NCBI RefSeq assembly: GCF_017873675.1
Contig: NZ_JAGGKK010000025.1
Location: 1-44,393 of the forward strand
DNA length: 44,393 nucleotides
Direction of reading: 5' to 3'
Origin: Virgibacillus litoralis
GTDB taxonomy: Bacteria > Bacillota > Bacilli > Bacillales > Amphibacillaceae
The stretch's first letter is position 1; each line of letters begins with the position of its first letter. Shown here one piece after another: positions 10,208 to 18,517 of the stretch. The translations under genes and the position numbers were made by a program. The notes under the pieces were generated by a model. It was given only the letters and a program-made list of their open reading frames with translations. It ran no database searches and was not told the origin of the DNA.

Positions 10208-10350
10208 ATATAGGAGTAGCTTTAACAAGGCACAGTCCGTGCCACCTACTGGCGTATTTATAACGTGTCTGTATAGACTGAAGAACCATTTCCGCTTTTC
10301 ATTAGACTAGCTCCGTTGGCTAGCAACCTGTGACCAATACTACTCCGTAT
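10208..10350 (-). ncRNA. Candidate structured RNA element in the sigG 3' region (unidentified)
   Basis: On the minus strand it starts a few bases after the sigG stop codon. GGAGTAG (10340-10346) pairs with CTACTCC (10213-10219), extended by ATA/TAT, enclosing about 120 nt. Local stems lie inside: CTAGC/GCTAG, GTCT/AGAC, and GGCAC/GTGCC (10229-10243). An intrinsic terminator follows within about 15 nt. The closed multi-branch layout looks like a riboswitch or a stand-alone small RNA, but I do not recognise the class, and no gene follows in sense before the terminator. Confidence 0.4.
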
Positions 10351-10354
10351 TTTG

Positions 10355-11134
10355 TCATTCAAACATTTGCTTATTCATTTGGGAAATAGCTGCTTTTTCT
10401 AGGCGTGATACTTGTGCCTGTGATATTCCGATTTCATCTGCTACTTCCATTTGTGTTTTCCCTTGGAAAAAACGTTTATTTAAGATCATTTTTTCTCGTT
10501 CGTTTAAACGATACATTCCTTCTTTTAACGATAGCTTATCTACCCACATTGAGTCCTTATCCGAATCATCGCTGATCTGATCCATTACATATATTGGATC
10601 ACCACCATCATTGTAAATTGGTTCGAATAAGGAAACAGGATCTTGTATGGCATCCATCGCAAAAACAATATCTGAATGAGGAATACCCATTTCTTCGGCA
10701 ATTTCCATAGGAGTTGGCTCTTTTGAAGATTTACTAATTAACTTCTCCCTCACCTGTAATGCTTTATAAGCTATATCGCGTAATGATCTAGAAACTCTAA
10801 TCGGATTATTATCACGCAAATACCGTCTGATTTCACCAATAATCATGGGAACAGCATACGTGGAAAACCTAACATTATGTCCTAAATCAAAATTATCAAT
10901 TGATTTCATTAGTCCAATACAACCTACTTGGAATAGATCGTCAACGTACTCTCCGCGATTATTAAATCGCTGAATCACACTTAATACGAGCCGTAAATTT
11001 CCATTAACAAGTTCCTCTCTCGCTGATATGTCGCCATCTTGCATTTTCGTGAATAACTTGCGCATTTCGTCATTCTTTAGTACAGGTAACTTAGATGTAT
11101 CAACACCACAAATCTCAACCTTATGTCTAGTCAT
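10355..11134 (-). CDS. sigG: Late forespore sigma factor SigG
   Basis: RNA polymerase sigma factor that drives late forespore genes after engulfment. The 259 residues match SigG in length and in N-terminus (MTRHKVEICGVDTSKLPVL). Region 2 (GNLRLVLSVIQRFNNRGEYVD, then FQVGCIGLMKSIDNFDL), region 3, and the region 4 helix-turn-helix (TQMEVADEIGISQAQVSRLEK) are all present. The ATG has GGGAGGG nine bases upstream. The gene follows sigE, and a hairpin lies in the leader between them. An unexplained structured stretch follows the stop codon. Confidence 0.97.
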   Translation of the reverse strand: MTRHKVEICGVDTSKLPVLKNDEMRKLFTKMQDGDISAREELVNGNLRLVLSVIQRFNNRGEYVDDLFQVGCIGLMKSIDNFDLGHNVRFSTYAVPMIIGEIRRYLRDNNPIRVSRSLRDIAYKALQVREKLISKSSKEPTPMEIAEEMGIPHSDIVFAMDAIQDPVSLFEPIYNDGGDPIYVMDQISDDSDKDSMWVDKLSLKEGMYRLNEREKMILNKRFFQGKTQMEVADEIGISQAQVSRLEKAAISQMNKQMFE

Positions 11135-11155
11135 TCTGTTCTACCCTCCCGGTTT

Positions 11156-11183
11156 GGAGATGCTGTTTATGGACAGTATCTCC
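11156..11183 (-). promoter_or_regulatory. sigG leader hairpin
   Basis: On the minus strand, GGAGAT-a-CTG pairs with CAG-c-ATCTCC across an eight-base loop, ending just before the sigG ribosome binding site (GGGAGGG, 11144-11150). In B. subtilis a leader hairpin is reported to dampen sigG translation; the position here fits that role. A sigma-G-like CATACTG at the sigE stop (about 11252-11258) could be part of the sigG promoter, but I cannot define its -35. Confidence 0.6.
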
Positions 11184-11258
11184 CCGTAGAGGATTTTTTA
11201 TGCAAAGTTATTCAGTACAAAAATGGTCTAAAACCACCTAATTTCTTGTCGCAGTATG

Positions 11259-11978
11259 TCATACCATTTTATTGAATTCTTTTTGTAAACGTCTAATAAT
11301 TTTTTTCTCTAAACGGGATATGTAAGACTGAGAAATACCTAACATATCCGCGACATCTTTTTGTGTTTTTTCTTCTTGGCCTACTAATCCAAAGCGAAGT
11401 TCCATAATTTGTTTCTCTCGCGCATTCAATTGAGATAGGGCATTTTTTAATAAAGATTTATCCACATTTGTTTCTATATCCCTCGTAATTATATCTTCAT
11501 CTGTGCCTAAGATATCTGATAACCTTAATTCATTACCATCCCAGTCTATGTTAAGTGGTTCATCAAACGAAATTTCAGATTTTAATTTATTATTTCTTCG
11601 TAAGTACATTAGTATCTCATTTTCTATACACCTTGATGCATATGTTGCTAACTTGATTTTCTTCTCTGGATTAAAAGTATTTACAGCTTTTATTAAGCCA
11701 ATTGTTCCTATACTAATCAAATCCTCGATATTTATACCGGTATTTTCAAACTTTCGTGCAATATATACAACTAAACGAAGATTTCGTTCGATTAGCACTG
11801 CTCTGGCGGATTTATCACCTTTTGGCAGTAATTCAAGTAATTCTCGTTCTTCATCTTTTGATAATGGTGGAGGCAGTGCTTCACTTCCGCCAATATAATA
11901 GATTTCGTCTGTTTTATATCCGAGCTTAAATAAAAATTTGTACCACCATAAACGCATTCGCAATTTCCATAATTTCAA
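11259..11978 (-). CDS. sigE: Mother-cell sigma factor precursor pro-SigE
   Basis: Early mother-cell sigma factor, made inactive and activated by SpoIIGA cleavage. The best start is TTG at 11976-11978, eight bases after AAAGGAG. This gives 239 residues, the B. subtilis length; a longer frame to 12032 would place the ribosome binding site inside the coding region. The basic/hydrophobic pro-sequence ([21 protein letters not shown]) leads to the processing region [16 protein letters not shown]. Regions 2 and 4 follow ([37 protein letters not shown]). It is directly downstream of spoIIGA in the same operon. Confidence 0.96.
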   Translation of the reverse strand: MKLWKLRMRLWWYKFLFKLGYKTDEIYYIGGSEALPPPLSKDEERELLELLPKGDKSARAVLIERNLRLVVYIARKFENTGINIEDLISIGTIGLIKAVNTFNPEKKIKLATYASRCIENEILMYLRRNNKLKSEISFDEPLNIDWDGNELRLSDILGTDEDIITRDIETNVDKSLLKNALSQLNAREKQIMELRFGLVGQEEKTQKDVADMLGISQSYISRLEKKIIRRLQKEFNKMV

Positions 11979-12041
11979 ATTAAGACGCTCCTTTTTAGCA
12001 CATATTTCATAATAATTGGCAGGATTATCCACCTTTACAAT

Positions 12042-12962
12042 TTAAGCAGAATTAGCAGTTGCCATCTTTACAATTTGTGGATGTAATAGACAATGGTACG
12101 ATTGATCCTTTGTCAGATCAGCAAATTGAATTCCTATCAAAATTTTATGAGTAACAATCTTTTGGTCATTATAAAAAATCACTACATTATCCGGCTTAAT
12201 AGCCATCATAAAGGATCGATTACCTTCAACACCCTGAAAAGGGATAATATTAATACGGTTTTCCCAATCTTTTGGTAGCTTTTCAAAATCTAACTCATCA
12301 TGAGCGACCTTCAACATTTCCCATTCAACTGAACTAAACCATTGTTTTAAAAAATGCTCATCACATATAATGACAGGTTTCTTTGTAAAAGGGTCTACAA
12401 GCTGGTTACCGCTATCAATATATCCTGTAGTTGATTTACTTGTGTTTTCAATTTGAATAGTTATAGGACAAAGTTGATCATATCGAATCTTCTCTACTGC
12501 ATGCTTGTCCATACGACCTTTGGTGAATATCCAGACTAATGGGAATCCAATAACGATAAATAACCAGCTAATCGGATCACCGTAGCCACTATTAAAAGTC
12601 AGAATACCATTTGCAGACAAACCAACTGGATTTTGAAGTAAAAAGTGAATCCCTATTAATCCACCCCCTATGGCAAATGTCGTAAAGTAAAATAGAAGAA
12701 GCAACTTTATCATTCGATAGATCGACCGAAATTTAAAAGCACATAATATAATAATTATCGAATAAATCAGCTTTCCTATTACACTAGTAAAAATTGAATT
12801 CGGATAAAAAATAGATAACGGAACCAATAACGAAGCAATAAACGCACCAAAAATAATTCGAACCTTTTGCGTGCTGTCTTTTGCCAGGGCTTGAGTAAGC
12901 ATTAAAAGCATCAAGTCCAAGAAGAAATTTAATAGCCAGACAGCATCAAGATAAATGGTCAC
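12042..12962 (-). CDS. spoIIGA: Sigma-E processing peptidase SpoIIGA
   Basis: Membrane aspartic protease that removes the SigE pro-sequence in the mother cell after receiving the forespore signal SpoIIR. The 306 residues have about five N-terminal membrane helices (to about residue 148), then a soluble protease domain. The catalytic motif YIDSGNQLVDP places Asp at about 183, the position known in B. subtilis. The start is GTG at 12960-12962 behind AAAGGAAGAAGGA. It forms an operon with sigE behind a spoIIG-type promoter. Confidence 0.95.
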   Translation of the reverse strand: MTIYLDAVWLLNFFLDLMLLMLTQALAKDSTQKVRIIFGAFIASLLVPLSIFYPNSIFTSVIGKLIYSIIIILCAFKFRSIYRMIKLLLLFYFTTFAIGGGLIGIHFLLQNPVGLSANGILTFNSGYGDPISWLFIVIGFPLVWIFTKGRMDKHAVEKIRYDQLCPITIQIENTSKSTTGYIDSGNQLVDPFTKKPVIICDEHFLKQWFSSVEWEMLKVAHDELDFEKLPKDWENRINIIPFQGVEGNRSFMMAIKPDNVVIFYNDQKIVTHKILIGIQFADLTKDQSYHCLLHPQIVKMATANSA

Positions 12963-13002
12963 TTCCTTCTTCCTTTCACCTTACTCGAATACCTTATTTA
13001 GA

Positions 13003-13035
13003 AGTATAGTTTGTTTAGCTAGCGAAGTCTGTCAC
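13003..13035 (-). promoter_or_regulatory. Putative spoIIG promoter with long spacer
   Basis: TATACT (13003-13008) is separated by 21 nt from GTGACA (13030-13035). An unusually long spacer (22 bp in B. subtilis) is the known hallmark of the Spo0A-activated sigma-A promoter of spoIIG. Spo0A-box-like TGTC sequences occur at 13030-13036 (overlapping the -35) and, better (TTTGTCG), at 13081-13087. The assignment rests on position and motif match only. Confidence 0.55.
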
Positions 13036-13097
13036 TTCTTGTATGCAAAAATGTGCTAATTTTAACTACTTATCGGAGAATTTGTCGTCTTAATGAG

Positions 13098-13200
13098 AGG
13101 CAAAGGCGCAAGCGTCTGTTCAGCGCCATATGGACTATGCTCAGCGTTACGGGTAGGTCGATATTGCAGCTCGAACATAATTCATCTCATATCGTAAGGC
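13098..13200 (+). repeat. Decayed family B repeat between ftsZ and spoIIGA
   Basis: Resembles the opening of the family B copy at 9778 (GGCGCAAGCGTCTGTTCAGC, TATGGACT, GGTAGGTCGA) with many substitutions and loss of the second module. The remaining intergenic sequence, 13201-13290, holds nothing I can assign. Confidence 0.6.
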
Positions 13201-13290
13201 GGTTAATTGGTTTCACTAATCGATGACCGTTGAAAACGCTACGTTTTACGCAATTGACAGCGCTGAAATATTATAATTTCCTACACATCA

Positions 13291-13324
13291 AAAAAAGCAA
13301 CCAGATAATGTCTGATTGCTTTTT
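13291..13324 (-). terminator. Terminator after ftsZ
   Basis: On the minus strand, AGCAATCAGA pairs with TCTGGTTGCT around a short loop and is followed by seven T residues. It separates ftsAZ from the spoIIG operon. Confidence 0.85.
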
Positions 13325-13341
13325 GAAATATGTTTTTATAT

Positions 13342-14475
13342 TTATCGGTTGCGATTACGATTTCTTAAGAATGTAGGAATATCCAATTCGTCATCCTGCG
13401 AATTAGAACGACTTTGCTGATTCTGCCCTCTTTCTCTAGGCATTTCATCAGTAGATTTGGATGCAGCATGCTGATTATGATTAATAACCGGGCGATCTTT
13501 AGGCTGTTTATTTACTTTTTGGTTCTCATCAAAACCAGTAGCAATTACAGTTACTATAATCTCATCTTTTAAGTTTTCATTAATAACTGACCCGAAGATA
13601 ACATTCACTTCGTCATCTGCAGCCGAGGTTACTAAATCTGCCGCTTCCTGAACTTCATACAAACTTAAATTTGAACCACCTGTAATATTCATAAGAATAC
13701 CATGTGCTCCATCAATAGAGGTTTCCAGTAATGGCGAAGAGATAGCTTTTTTAGCTGCTTCAGGTGCACGGTTTTCTCCAGTGGCAACACCAATCCCCAT
13801 TAACGCAGACCCTTTATCAAACATGATCGTTTTCACGTCAGCAAAGTCAACATTAATCAATCCTGGTTTTGCAATTAAATCAGATATACCTTGTACACCT
13901 TGTCGCAATACATTATCAGCTTCACGGAATGCTTCTAGCATTGGTGTATTCTTATCAACAATTTCCAATAATCGATCGTTCGGAATAACAATTAGAGTAT
14001 CTACACTGCTTTTAAGAGAATCAATTCCAGTTACTGCTTGTGTAGATCTCCTTTTTCCTTCAAATGTAAAAGGACGGGTTACAACACCAACCGTTAATGC
14101 ACCAAGTTCTTTTGCGATTTGTGCAATTACTGGTGCAGCACCAGTTCCAGTGCCTCCACCCATACCGGCTGTAACAAATATCATATCAGCACCTTGCAAT
14201 ACTTCTTCTAACTGTTCTTTATTTTCTTCAGCGGCTTTTTTACCAACCTCGGGATTTGCACCTGCACCAAGTCCGCGAGTCAGTTTTCCGCCAATTTGTA
14301 ATTTAGTTTCTGCCATTGATAGATTTAAAGCTTGTGCGTCTGTATTAACGGCAATAAACTCAACACCTTCAACTCCATGTTCAATCATGCGGTTAACAGC
14401 GTTGCTTCCACCACCACCGACACCAATAACTTTAATTGTTGCTAGCTGATCCATATTCGTATCAAACTCTAACAT
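13342..14475 (-). CDS. ftsZ: Cell division GTPase FtsZ
   Basis: Tubulin-like GTPase that forms the Z-ring. The start is the ATG at 14473-14475 ([12 protein letters not shown]) with AGGAGG upstream; the open frame extends 35 codons further but without a signal. The 377 residues carry [13 protein letters not shown], the tubulin signature [11 protein letters not shown] and the T7 loop (NVDFADVK). A variable basic/Gln-rich linker leads to the C-terminal peptide [16 protein letters not shown], which binds FtsA and SepF. Partner of the adjacent ftsA; both are probably driven by the sigma-H promoter at 16178-16207 plus vegetative promoters. Confidence 0.98.
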   Translation of the reverse strand: MLEFDTNMDQLATIKVIGVGGGGSNAVNRMIEHGVEGVEFIAVNTDAQALNLSMAETKLQIGGKLTRGLGAGANPEVGKKAAEENKEQLEEVLQGADMIFVTAGMGGGTGTGAAPVIAQIAKELGALTVGVVTRPFTFEGKRRSTQAVTGIDSLKSSVDTLIVIPNDRLLEIVDKNTPMLEAFREADNVLRQGVQGISDLIAKPGLINVDFADVKTIMFDKGSALMGIGVATGENRAPEAAKKAISSPLLETSIDGAHGILMNITGGSNLSLYEVQEAADLVTSAADDEVNVIFGSVINENLKDEIIVTVIATGFDENQKVNKQPKDRPVINHNQHAASKSTDEMPRERGQNQQSRSNSQDDELDIPTFLRNRNRNR

Positions 14476-14603
14476 ATTTCCGTTCCTCCTAATATGCAAA
14501 ATTACAAGAGTTCTAGAAGCTAATTTATATTCTAGGGATCTAGTATCGAAAAACATAGCTAGAGGCAAGATGGTAACCACCTTTAAAATGCCCCTCCTAG
14601 TGT

Positions 14604-15887
14604 TTAGTCAAAAAAATACTTAAACAAATTAGCCATTCCAGATTCTTTTTTCTTTGTTTTTGTTGTTGTTTCATCCGTTTTTGTTGATTTTTTTGTACGT
14701 TTTGGTTTAGGTTCATCCTGATTTACTACTACAGACGGATATAGTTCTTTTCCTTGTATTTTCGCATTACGATAGGCAAATTGCAAGATTCCTACTCCAG
14801 CAGTAAACTGTGGCTCTCTTACACCTATGTAATCAGGGATAGCCATACGTACATTTGACTGGAAAATATCTTGTGCAAGTTCTAGAACACCTGGCATCTT
14901 CATTGTACCACCTGTCAGCACATAACCTCCAGGTAATTGTTGGTATCCCATACGTCTGATTTCGCGTTCTGCATAAGCATATATCTCTGCCAATCTTGCT
15001 TCTATTATATCAGCAATTTGCAACTGGTTATGGGTTTGTGTATTATTACTGCCAATAATAGATGCCTCAAACGTTTCTTCTTCTTTTGCATCATCAAAAA
15101 AAGCATGTCCATAATTTAATTTAATATCTTCCGCTTCTTCCGTCGAAGTTCTTAACCCAATGGATAAATCCTTGGTAATGTTGTCACCGCCAAGTGGAAC
15201 TACACTGGTAGATACCAAGTGTTCATTTTCAAATATCGAAACTGTCGAACAGCCTCCACCAACATCAATAAGTGTAACACCAAGGTTTTTCTCATCTTTT
15301 GATAAAGCTACCGTTCCAGCCGATAGTGGTTGTAAACAAATATCTGAAACCTGTAAATTAGCACGTTCCACACATTTTAAAATATTATGTAAAACTGTTT
15401 TGGAACAAGTAATAATTGTTCCCTCCATTTCCAGTCTTACGCCAATCATTCCTCTTGGATCTGTTATCTCATCTAAACCATCGACAACGAATTGTTTAGG
15501 AATAACATCGATTATCTCGCGTTCTGGTGGAATTGAAATAACTTGAGCACCATCGATTACGCGTGAGATATCCTCATCACCAATCTCCCGGTTTTCACTT
15601 TGAACTGCTACAACTCCATGACATGGCTGCAATTGTATGTGATTCCCGTTAATACCTACAACTACACTATCAATTTGCATTCCAACCATTCGTTCCGCTT
15701 GTTCAACGGCATTTCGTATGGAATTTACGGTTTGATCAATATCAACTATTGCACCTTTTTTCATGCCATTCGATTTTGCTGTACCAACCCCAATGATATT
15801 AAGGGAGTCATTTAATACTTCTCCAATTATTACTTTGATTTTTGATGTACCTATGTCAAGACTCACTAGTACTTCACTGTTGTTCAA
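14604..15887 (-). CDS. ftsA: Cell division protein FtsA
   Basis: Actin-like ATPase that anchors FtsZ to the membrane and recruits later divisome proteins. The 427 residues include the phosphate-binding loops [12 protein letters not shown] (N-terminus) and [18 protein letters not shown] lysine-rich linker precedes the C-terminal amphipathic membrane-targeting helix (MANLFKYFF). The start codon is TTG (15885-15887), seven bases after AGGAGGTG; no ATG fits. A small hairpin and a direct repeat overlap the leader. Followed by ftsZ after about 130 nt. Confidence 0.97.
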   Translation of the reverse strand: MNNSEVLVSLDIGTSKIKVIIGEVLNDSLNIIGVGTAKSNGMKKGAIVDIDQTVNSIRNAVEQAERMVGMQIDSVVVGINGNHIQLQPCHGVVAVQSENREIGDEDISRVIDGAQVISIPPEREIIDVIPKQFVVDGLDEITDPRGMIGVRLEMEGTIITCSKTVLHNILKCVERANLQVSDICLQPLSAGTVALSKDEKNLGVTLIDVGGGCSTVSIFENEHLVSTSVVPLGGDNITKDLSIGLRTSTEEAEDIKLNYGHAFFDDAKEEETFEASIIGSNNTQTHNQLQIADIIEARLAEIYAYAEREIRRMGYQQLPGGYVLTGGTMKMPGVLELAQDIFQSNVRMAIPDYIGVREPQFTAGVGILQFAYRNAKIQGKELYPSVVVNQDEPKPKRTKKSTKTDETTTKTKKKESGMANLFKYFFD

Positions 15888-15912
15888 AGAAAGGCACCTC
15901 CTGATTCAGAAG

Positions 15913-15942
15913 CATCTGATTCAATCATTTTTTCATCAGATG
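15913..15942 (-). promoter_or_regulatory. Hairpin just upstream of the ftsA ribosome binding site
   Basis: CATCTGAT and ATCAGATG form an eight-base-pair stem with a 14-nt loop. A CTGATTCA direct repeat (15901-15908 and 15916-15923, period 15) overlaps both this stem and the Shine-Dalgarno sequence (15895-15902). No function is known; the placement could affect ribosome access to the TTG start. Confidence 0.35.
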
Positions 15943-15971
15943 ATTTCTCTTATTCCATTTTCTATTATTTG

Positions 15972-16118
15972 CAGTTAAGAATTTATAACTACTATTTCTT
16001 ACTGCATAAATGCAACTATCGCTCTTACCATTAAAGCATACACTCCACAGCATAAGGGGGCTAAGAAAAGCAAAGTACGCTTTCATAAGAAATCCCTTTA
16101 ACGGTAAGCCAAATTTCT
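15972..16118 (-). repeat. Family A dispersed repeat, long variant, ftsA upstream region
   Basis: On the minus strand it carries the family A landmarks TTGCATTTATGCAGTAAGAAA and TTCTTAACTGCA. An extra internal stretch (AAAGCGTACTTTGC..., around 16060-16100) resembles the long variant at 42320-42450. It lies between the ftsA promoters and ftsA, so it would be transcribed in the leader. I see no gene in 15888-16381. Confidence 0.65.
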
Positions 16119-16177
16119 AATTACACTATAATCTACTATTTTAAAGGAATATAACTAAAAAGAAAATATATATTAGT

Positions 16178-16207
16178 TAATTCAACAAAAAAGCTACTAA
16201 ATCCTTC
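16178..16207 (-). promoter_or_regulatory. Sigma-H-type promoter of ftsAZ
   Basis: GAAGGATTT (16199-16207) and GTTGAATTA (16178-16186) match the sigma-H consensus (RNAGGAWWW and RNNGAATWW) at every position, with a 12-nt spacer. B. subtilis ftsAZ also has a sigma-H promoter that raises FtsZ at the onset of sporulation. A weaker vegetative pair (TTGAAA, N16, TAGTAT) lies just upstream around 16225-16252. Confidence 0.75.
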
Positions 16208-16381
16208 TATTTTATCGAGTTTTTATACTATTTTTTTCCAACTACCTTTCAATCAAATAAAAGTTTCAAACAATTGAGGTTCTTTATTGCTAAGCATTTT
16301 TGTAGCCACTCCATAGAATTCGTTAAAGATATTGAAAATGTGACTTTCTTGTTAAGAAGTTTTAGTCACTATTTTAATTAA

Positions 16382-17173
16382 TTAACCCTCAGTTTCATTC
16401 TGGATTTCCTCATCTTCTGTTTCATCGTTAAACGATTCAAAATATGCACCTACACCGATATGAATAATCCCTTTACTTTCTGGTTTTAGCTGGGAAACGA
16501 TCGATGGATATACATCCATCTTATCTGCAAAATTCCTAATTGTTCCATCAACCACATAGCCATCATTCATATAAAGCAAGATCTTATTTTGGTTATCGTC
16601 ACTTGGTTTCCAATGTATTTCTGAGATTAAATTTAATATGCTCTCAGGTAGTTTTTTCAATTCCGCAGTCATACTATCCAAATATGCCTCTTCACTAAAG
16701 CCAAGAATTAATGGTGCATCCCCGTTAGCTAATTTCTGCTTCATTTCAGTTAAAACCCTACCATTACCCAATATTGGGTAAAAACTGCCTTCTCTTTTAA
16801 TATAGCCAACCTGATCGTACTCTTTTAGTTGAATTTCAATTGTCCAAGGTAGCTGTCGATTCACCTCTACGGATTTCACTACCGGGTTTTCACTAATTGC
16901 TTGTACTACTTTTGCTTCATTAATCATCCATATATTCGTATCTTTGGAGATATTGCTTTGTTGAATAACTTCCTGATCATCAGCAAATGAATTTCCTGAT
17001 ACTTCAATTGTTTTCACATGACTTAATGGTGATTGAAGGTATACAATTATGGAGATTAAAAAGAAAAAAATAGAAAGATAAAATATGAGACGGCGGTTTG
17101 CCTTCTTTTTACGTTCCTGTTTCAACATTGGAATGCGATCCTCAATTGAAACTACATTCTTTTTTTTCCCCAT
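16382..17173 (-). CDS. divIB: Cell division protein DivIB (FtsQ)
   Basis: Bitopic divisome protein that stabilises FtsL/DivIC and regulates septal synthesis. The 263 residues have a basic cytoplasmic N-terminus, one membrane helix (about 28-46) and a POTRA domain directly after it (VKTIEVSGNSFADDQEVI). The beta domain (NRQLPWTIEIQLKEYDQVGYI) and an acidic tail follow. AAGGAAG precedes the ATG. It stands apart from ftsW by a terminator, and murG and murB, which precede it in B. subtilis, are not present. Downstream ylxW, ylxX and sbp are also absent. Confidence 0.94.
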   Translation of the reverse strand: MGKKKNVVSIEDRIPMLKQERKKKANRRLIFYLSIFFFLISIIVYLQSPLSHVKTIEVSGNSFADDQEVIQQSNISKDTNIWMINEAKVVQAISENPVVKSVEVNRQLPWTIEIQLKEYDQVGYIKREGSFYPILGNGRVLTEMKQKLANGDAPLILGFSEEAYLDSMTAELKKLPESILNLISEIHWKPSDDNQNKILLYMNDGYVVDGTIRNFADKMDVYPSIVSQLKPESKGIIHIGVGAYFESFNDETEDEEIQNETEG

Positions 17174-17212
17174 TTCTATTTCTTCCTTTGTCAGAAAATT
17201 TTAATTAATTGA

Positions 17213-17251
17213 AAAGAGCGAAACGGCACTATAAAATGCCGTTTCTCTTTT
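17213..17251 (-). terminator. Terminator between ftsW/spoVE and divIB
   Basis: AAGAGCGAAACGGCA and TGCCGTTTCTCTT pair around a short A/T loop. T runs flank it on both strands, so it could act in either direction. It means divIB probably needs its own promoter. Confidence 0.72.
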
Positions 17252-17331
17252 GTTACATGAATTATATCACATAATAGATTTAAATATGTAGTAAACATTA
17301 CCTAGATTGAAGTGTTTTCTAACAAAAATTA

Positions 17332-18444
17332 TTATAGTTTGGAATATTTGCTAATATTTAGCAAAATACCAACAGAACAGAGCGTTAACGTTAATGATGA
17401 ACCCCCATAGCTAAGAAATGGAAGTGTTATTCCTGTAACTGGGATTAATCCAATAACTACACTTATATTTATCATTACCTGTATCGTTAGCATCGAGACA
17501 ATTCCAAGTGCAAGAAATCGTCCATAAGCATCTGGTGCTTCAAGTGCAACCTTTACCCCTCGCCAAAATAATAACATGAATAGTCCAATTACAAATGTAC
17601 CACCTAAAAAGCCCAGTTCCTCACCTAATATTGCAAAGATAAAATCGTTTTGGGGTTCTGGTAAATAGAAATATTTTTGCAGACTCTCACCTAATCCAAG
17701 TCCCATTAATCCTCCAGGTCCGACAGCATATAGCGACTGGATTATCTGAAATCCATCCCCTAATGGATCTTCCCACGGATTTAGAAAGGCTGTTATCCGA
17801 TTGATTCGATATGGCGCAGATATAATTAGTAATAAGAATCCAATAATTCCAAGAACACCCAATCCAAAAAAATGGGATAATCTGGCACCAGCACTGTAAA
17901 TCATCACCATACATGTAAGTACAAGCACAACCCCCGTTCCAAGATCCGGCTGCAGCATGATTAATCCAAACGCTGTAAAAACTAACAGAAGCGATGGAAA
18001 GAAGCCCTTTCTAAAAGAAGTAATATACTTTTGCTGAACAGATAAATAAACGGATAAATATATGATTAGGCCCAACTTCATAAACTCGGAAGGTTGGACA
18101 CTAAATGCCCCAACGCCAATCCAGCTTTGTGCTCCGCCACGTTCCATACCAATTCCCGGAATTAATACAGCCAACAGTAACAAAAAACACGCGAGCAATA
18201 TGACTTTACTGTACTTCTTCCAAGTGCCGTATGGAACACTCATAATAAAAAACATGGCAATAAGACCTACACTACAGAAGAGAAGTTGACGTTTTACGTA
18301 ATAAAATGAATCTGCATATTTGTATTCAGCCCACACAAATGAAGAACTATAAACCATAACGATTCCTATTAAAAGCAACGACAATATGACTGCCAGTAGC
18401 GTATAATCTGGTGCATACTGGTTCTTAAAAATTCTCCGTAACAA
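17332..18444 (-). CDS. spoVE: SEDS-family peptidoglycan polymerase FtsW/SpoVE
   Basis: Membrane glycosyltransferase that polymerises lipid II, working with a class B PBP such as SpoVD or PBP2B. About ten membrane helices are evident, with SEDS signatures GVGAFSVQPSEFMKLG, LLQPDLGTG, GPGGLMGLGLG and GITLPFLSYGGSS. In this position B. subtilis has spoVE; a vegetative FtsW role is also possible. The start is taken as TTG at 18442-18444, five bases after GGGGTG. The only ATG upstream is 23 codons earlier with no signal. The start lies inside a terminator-like hairpin after murD. Confidence 0.9.
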   Translation of the reverse strand: MLRRIFKNQYAPDYTLLAVILSLLLIGIVMVYSSSFVWAEYKYADSFYYVKRQLLFCSVGLIAMFFIMSVPYGTWKKYSKVILLACFLLLLAVLIPGIGMERGGAQSWIGVGAFSVQPSEFMKLGLIIYLSVYLSVQQKYITSFRKGFFPSLLLVFTAFGLIMLQPDLGTGVVLVLTCMVMIYSAGARLSHFFGLGVLGIIGFLLLIISAPYRINRITAFLNPWEDPLGDGFQIIQSLYAVGPGGLMGLGLGESLQKYFYLPEPQNDFIFAILGEELGFLGGTFVIGLFMLLFWRGVKVALEAPDAYGRFLALGIVSMLTIQVMINISVVIGLIPVTGITLPFLSYGGSSLTLTLCSVGILLNISKYSKL

Positions 18445-18479
18445 AAAAACACCCCGTTTCCAGTTTAATCGGAAGGGGC
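18443..18479 (-). terminator. Terminator-like hairpin overlapping the ftsW/spoVE start
   Basis: On the minus strand, GCCCCTTCC pairs with GGAAACGGGGT (bulge of two) across a nine-base loop and runs directly into seven T residues. The 3' arm contains the GGGGTG that would serve as the ribosome binding site, and the T run touches the TTG start. It may reduce read-through from murD or mask the start. Confidence 0.6.
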
Positions 18480-18517
18480 GTTTATAATTTAATTGCGTAT
18501 TGAATAGAAACAAGCCC

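Noticed and set aside
10022-10228. 68-codon minus-strand frame downstream of sigG
   Set aside because: Consists of family A and B repeat sequence and crosses the sigG terminator; no ribosome binding site.
11503-11898. 131-codon plus-strand reading frame opposite sigE
   Set aside because: Shadow of sigE; no recognisable domain and no signal in front of it.
13781-14449. Long (222-codon) plus-strand reading frame opposite ftsZ
   Set aside because: It mirrors the highly conserved ftsZ coding sequence, its protein is low-complexity and Pro/Ser/Thr-rich, and it has no ribosome binding site.
17174-17331. Remnant of murG or murB between ftsW/spoVE and divIB
   Set aside because: The gap is only about 160 nt, is filled by a terminator and A/T-rich sequence, and has no matching peptide fragments.
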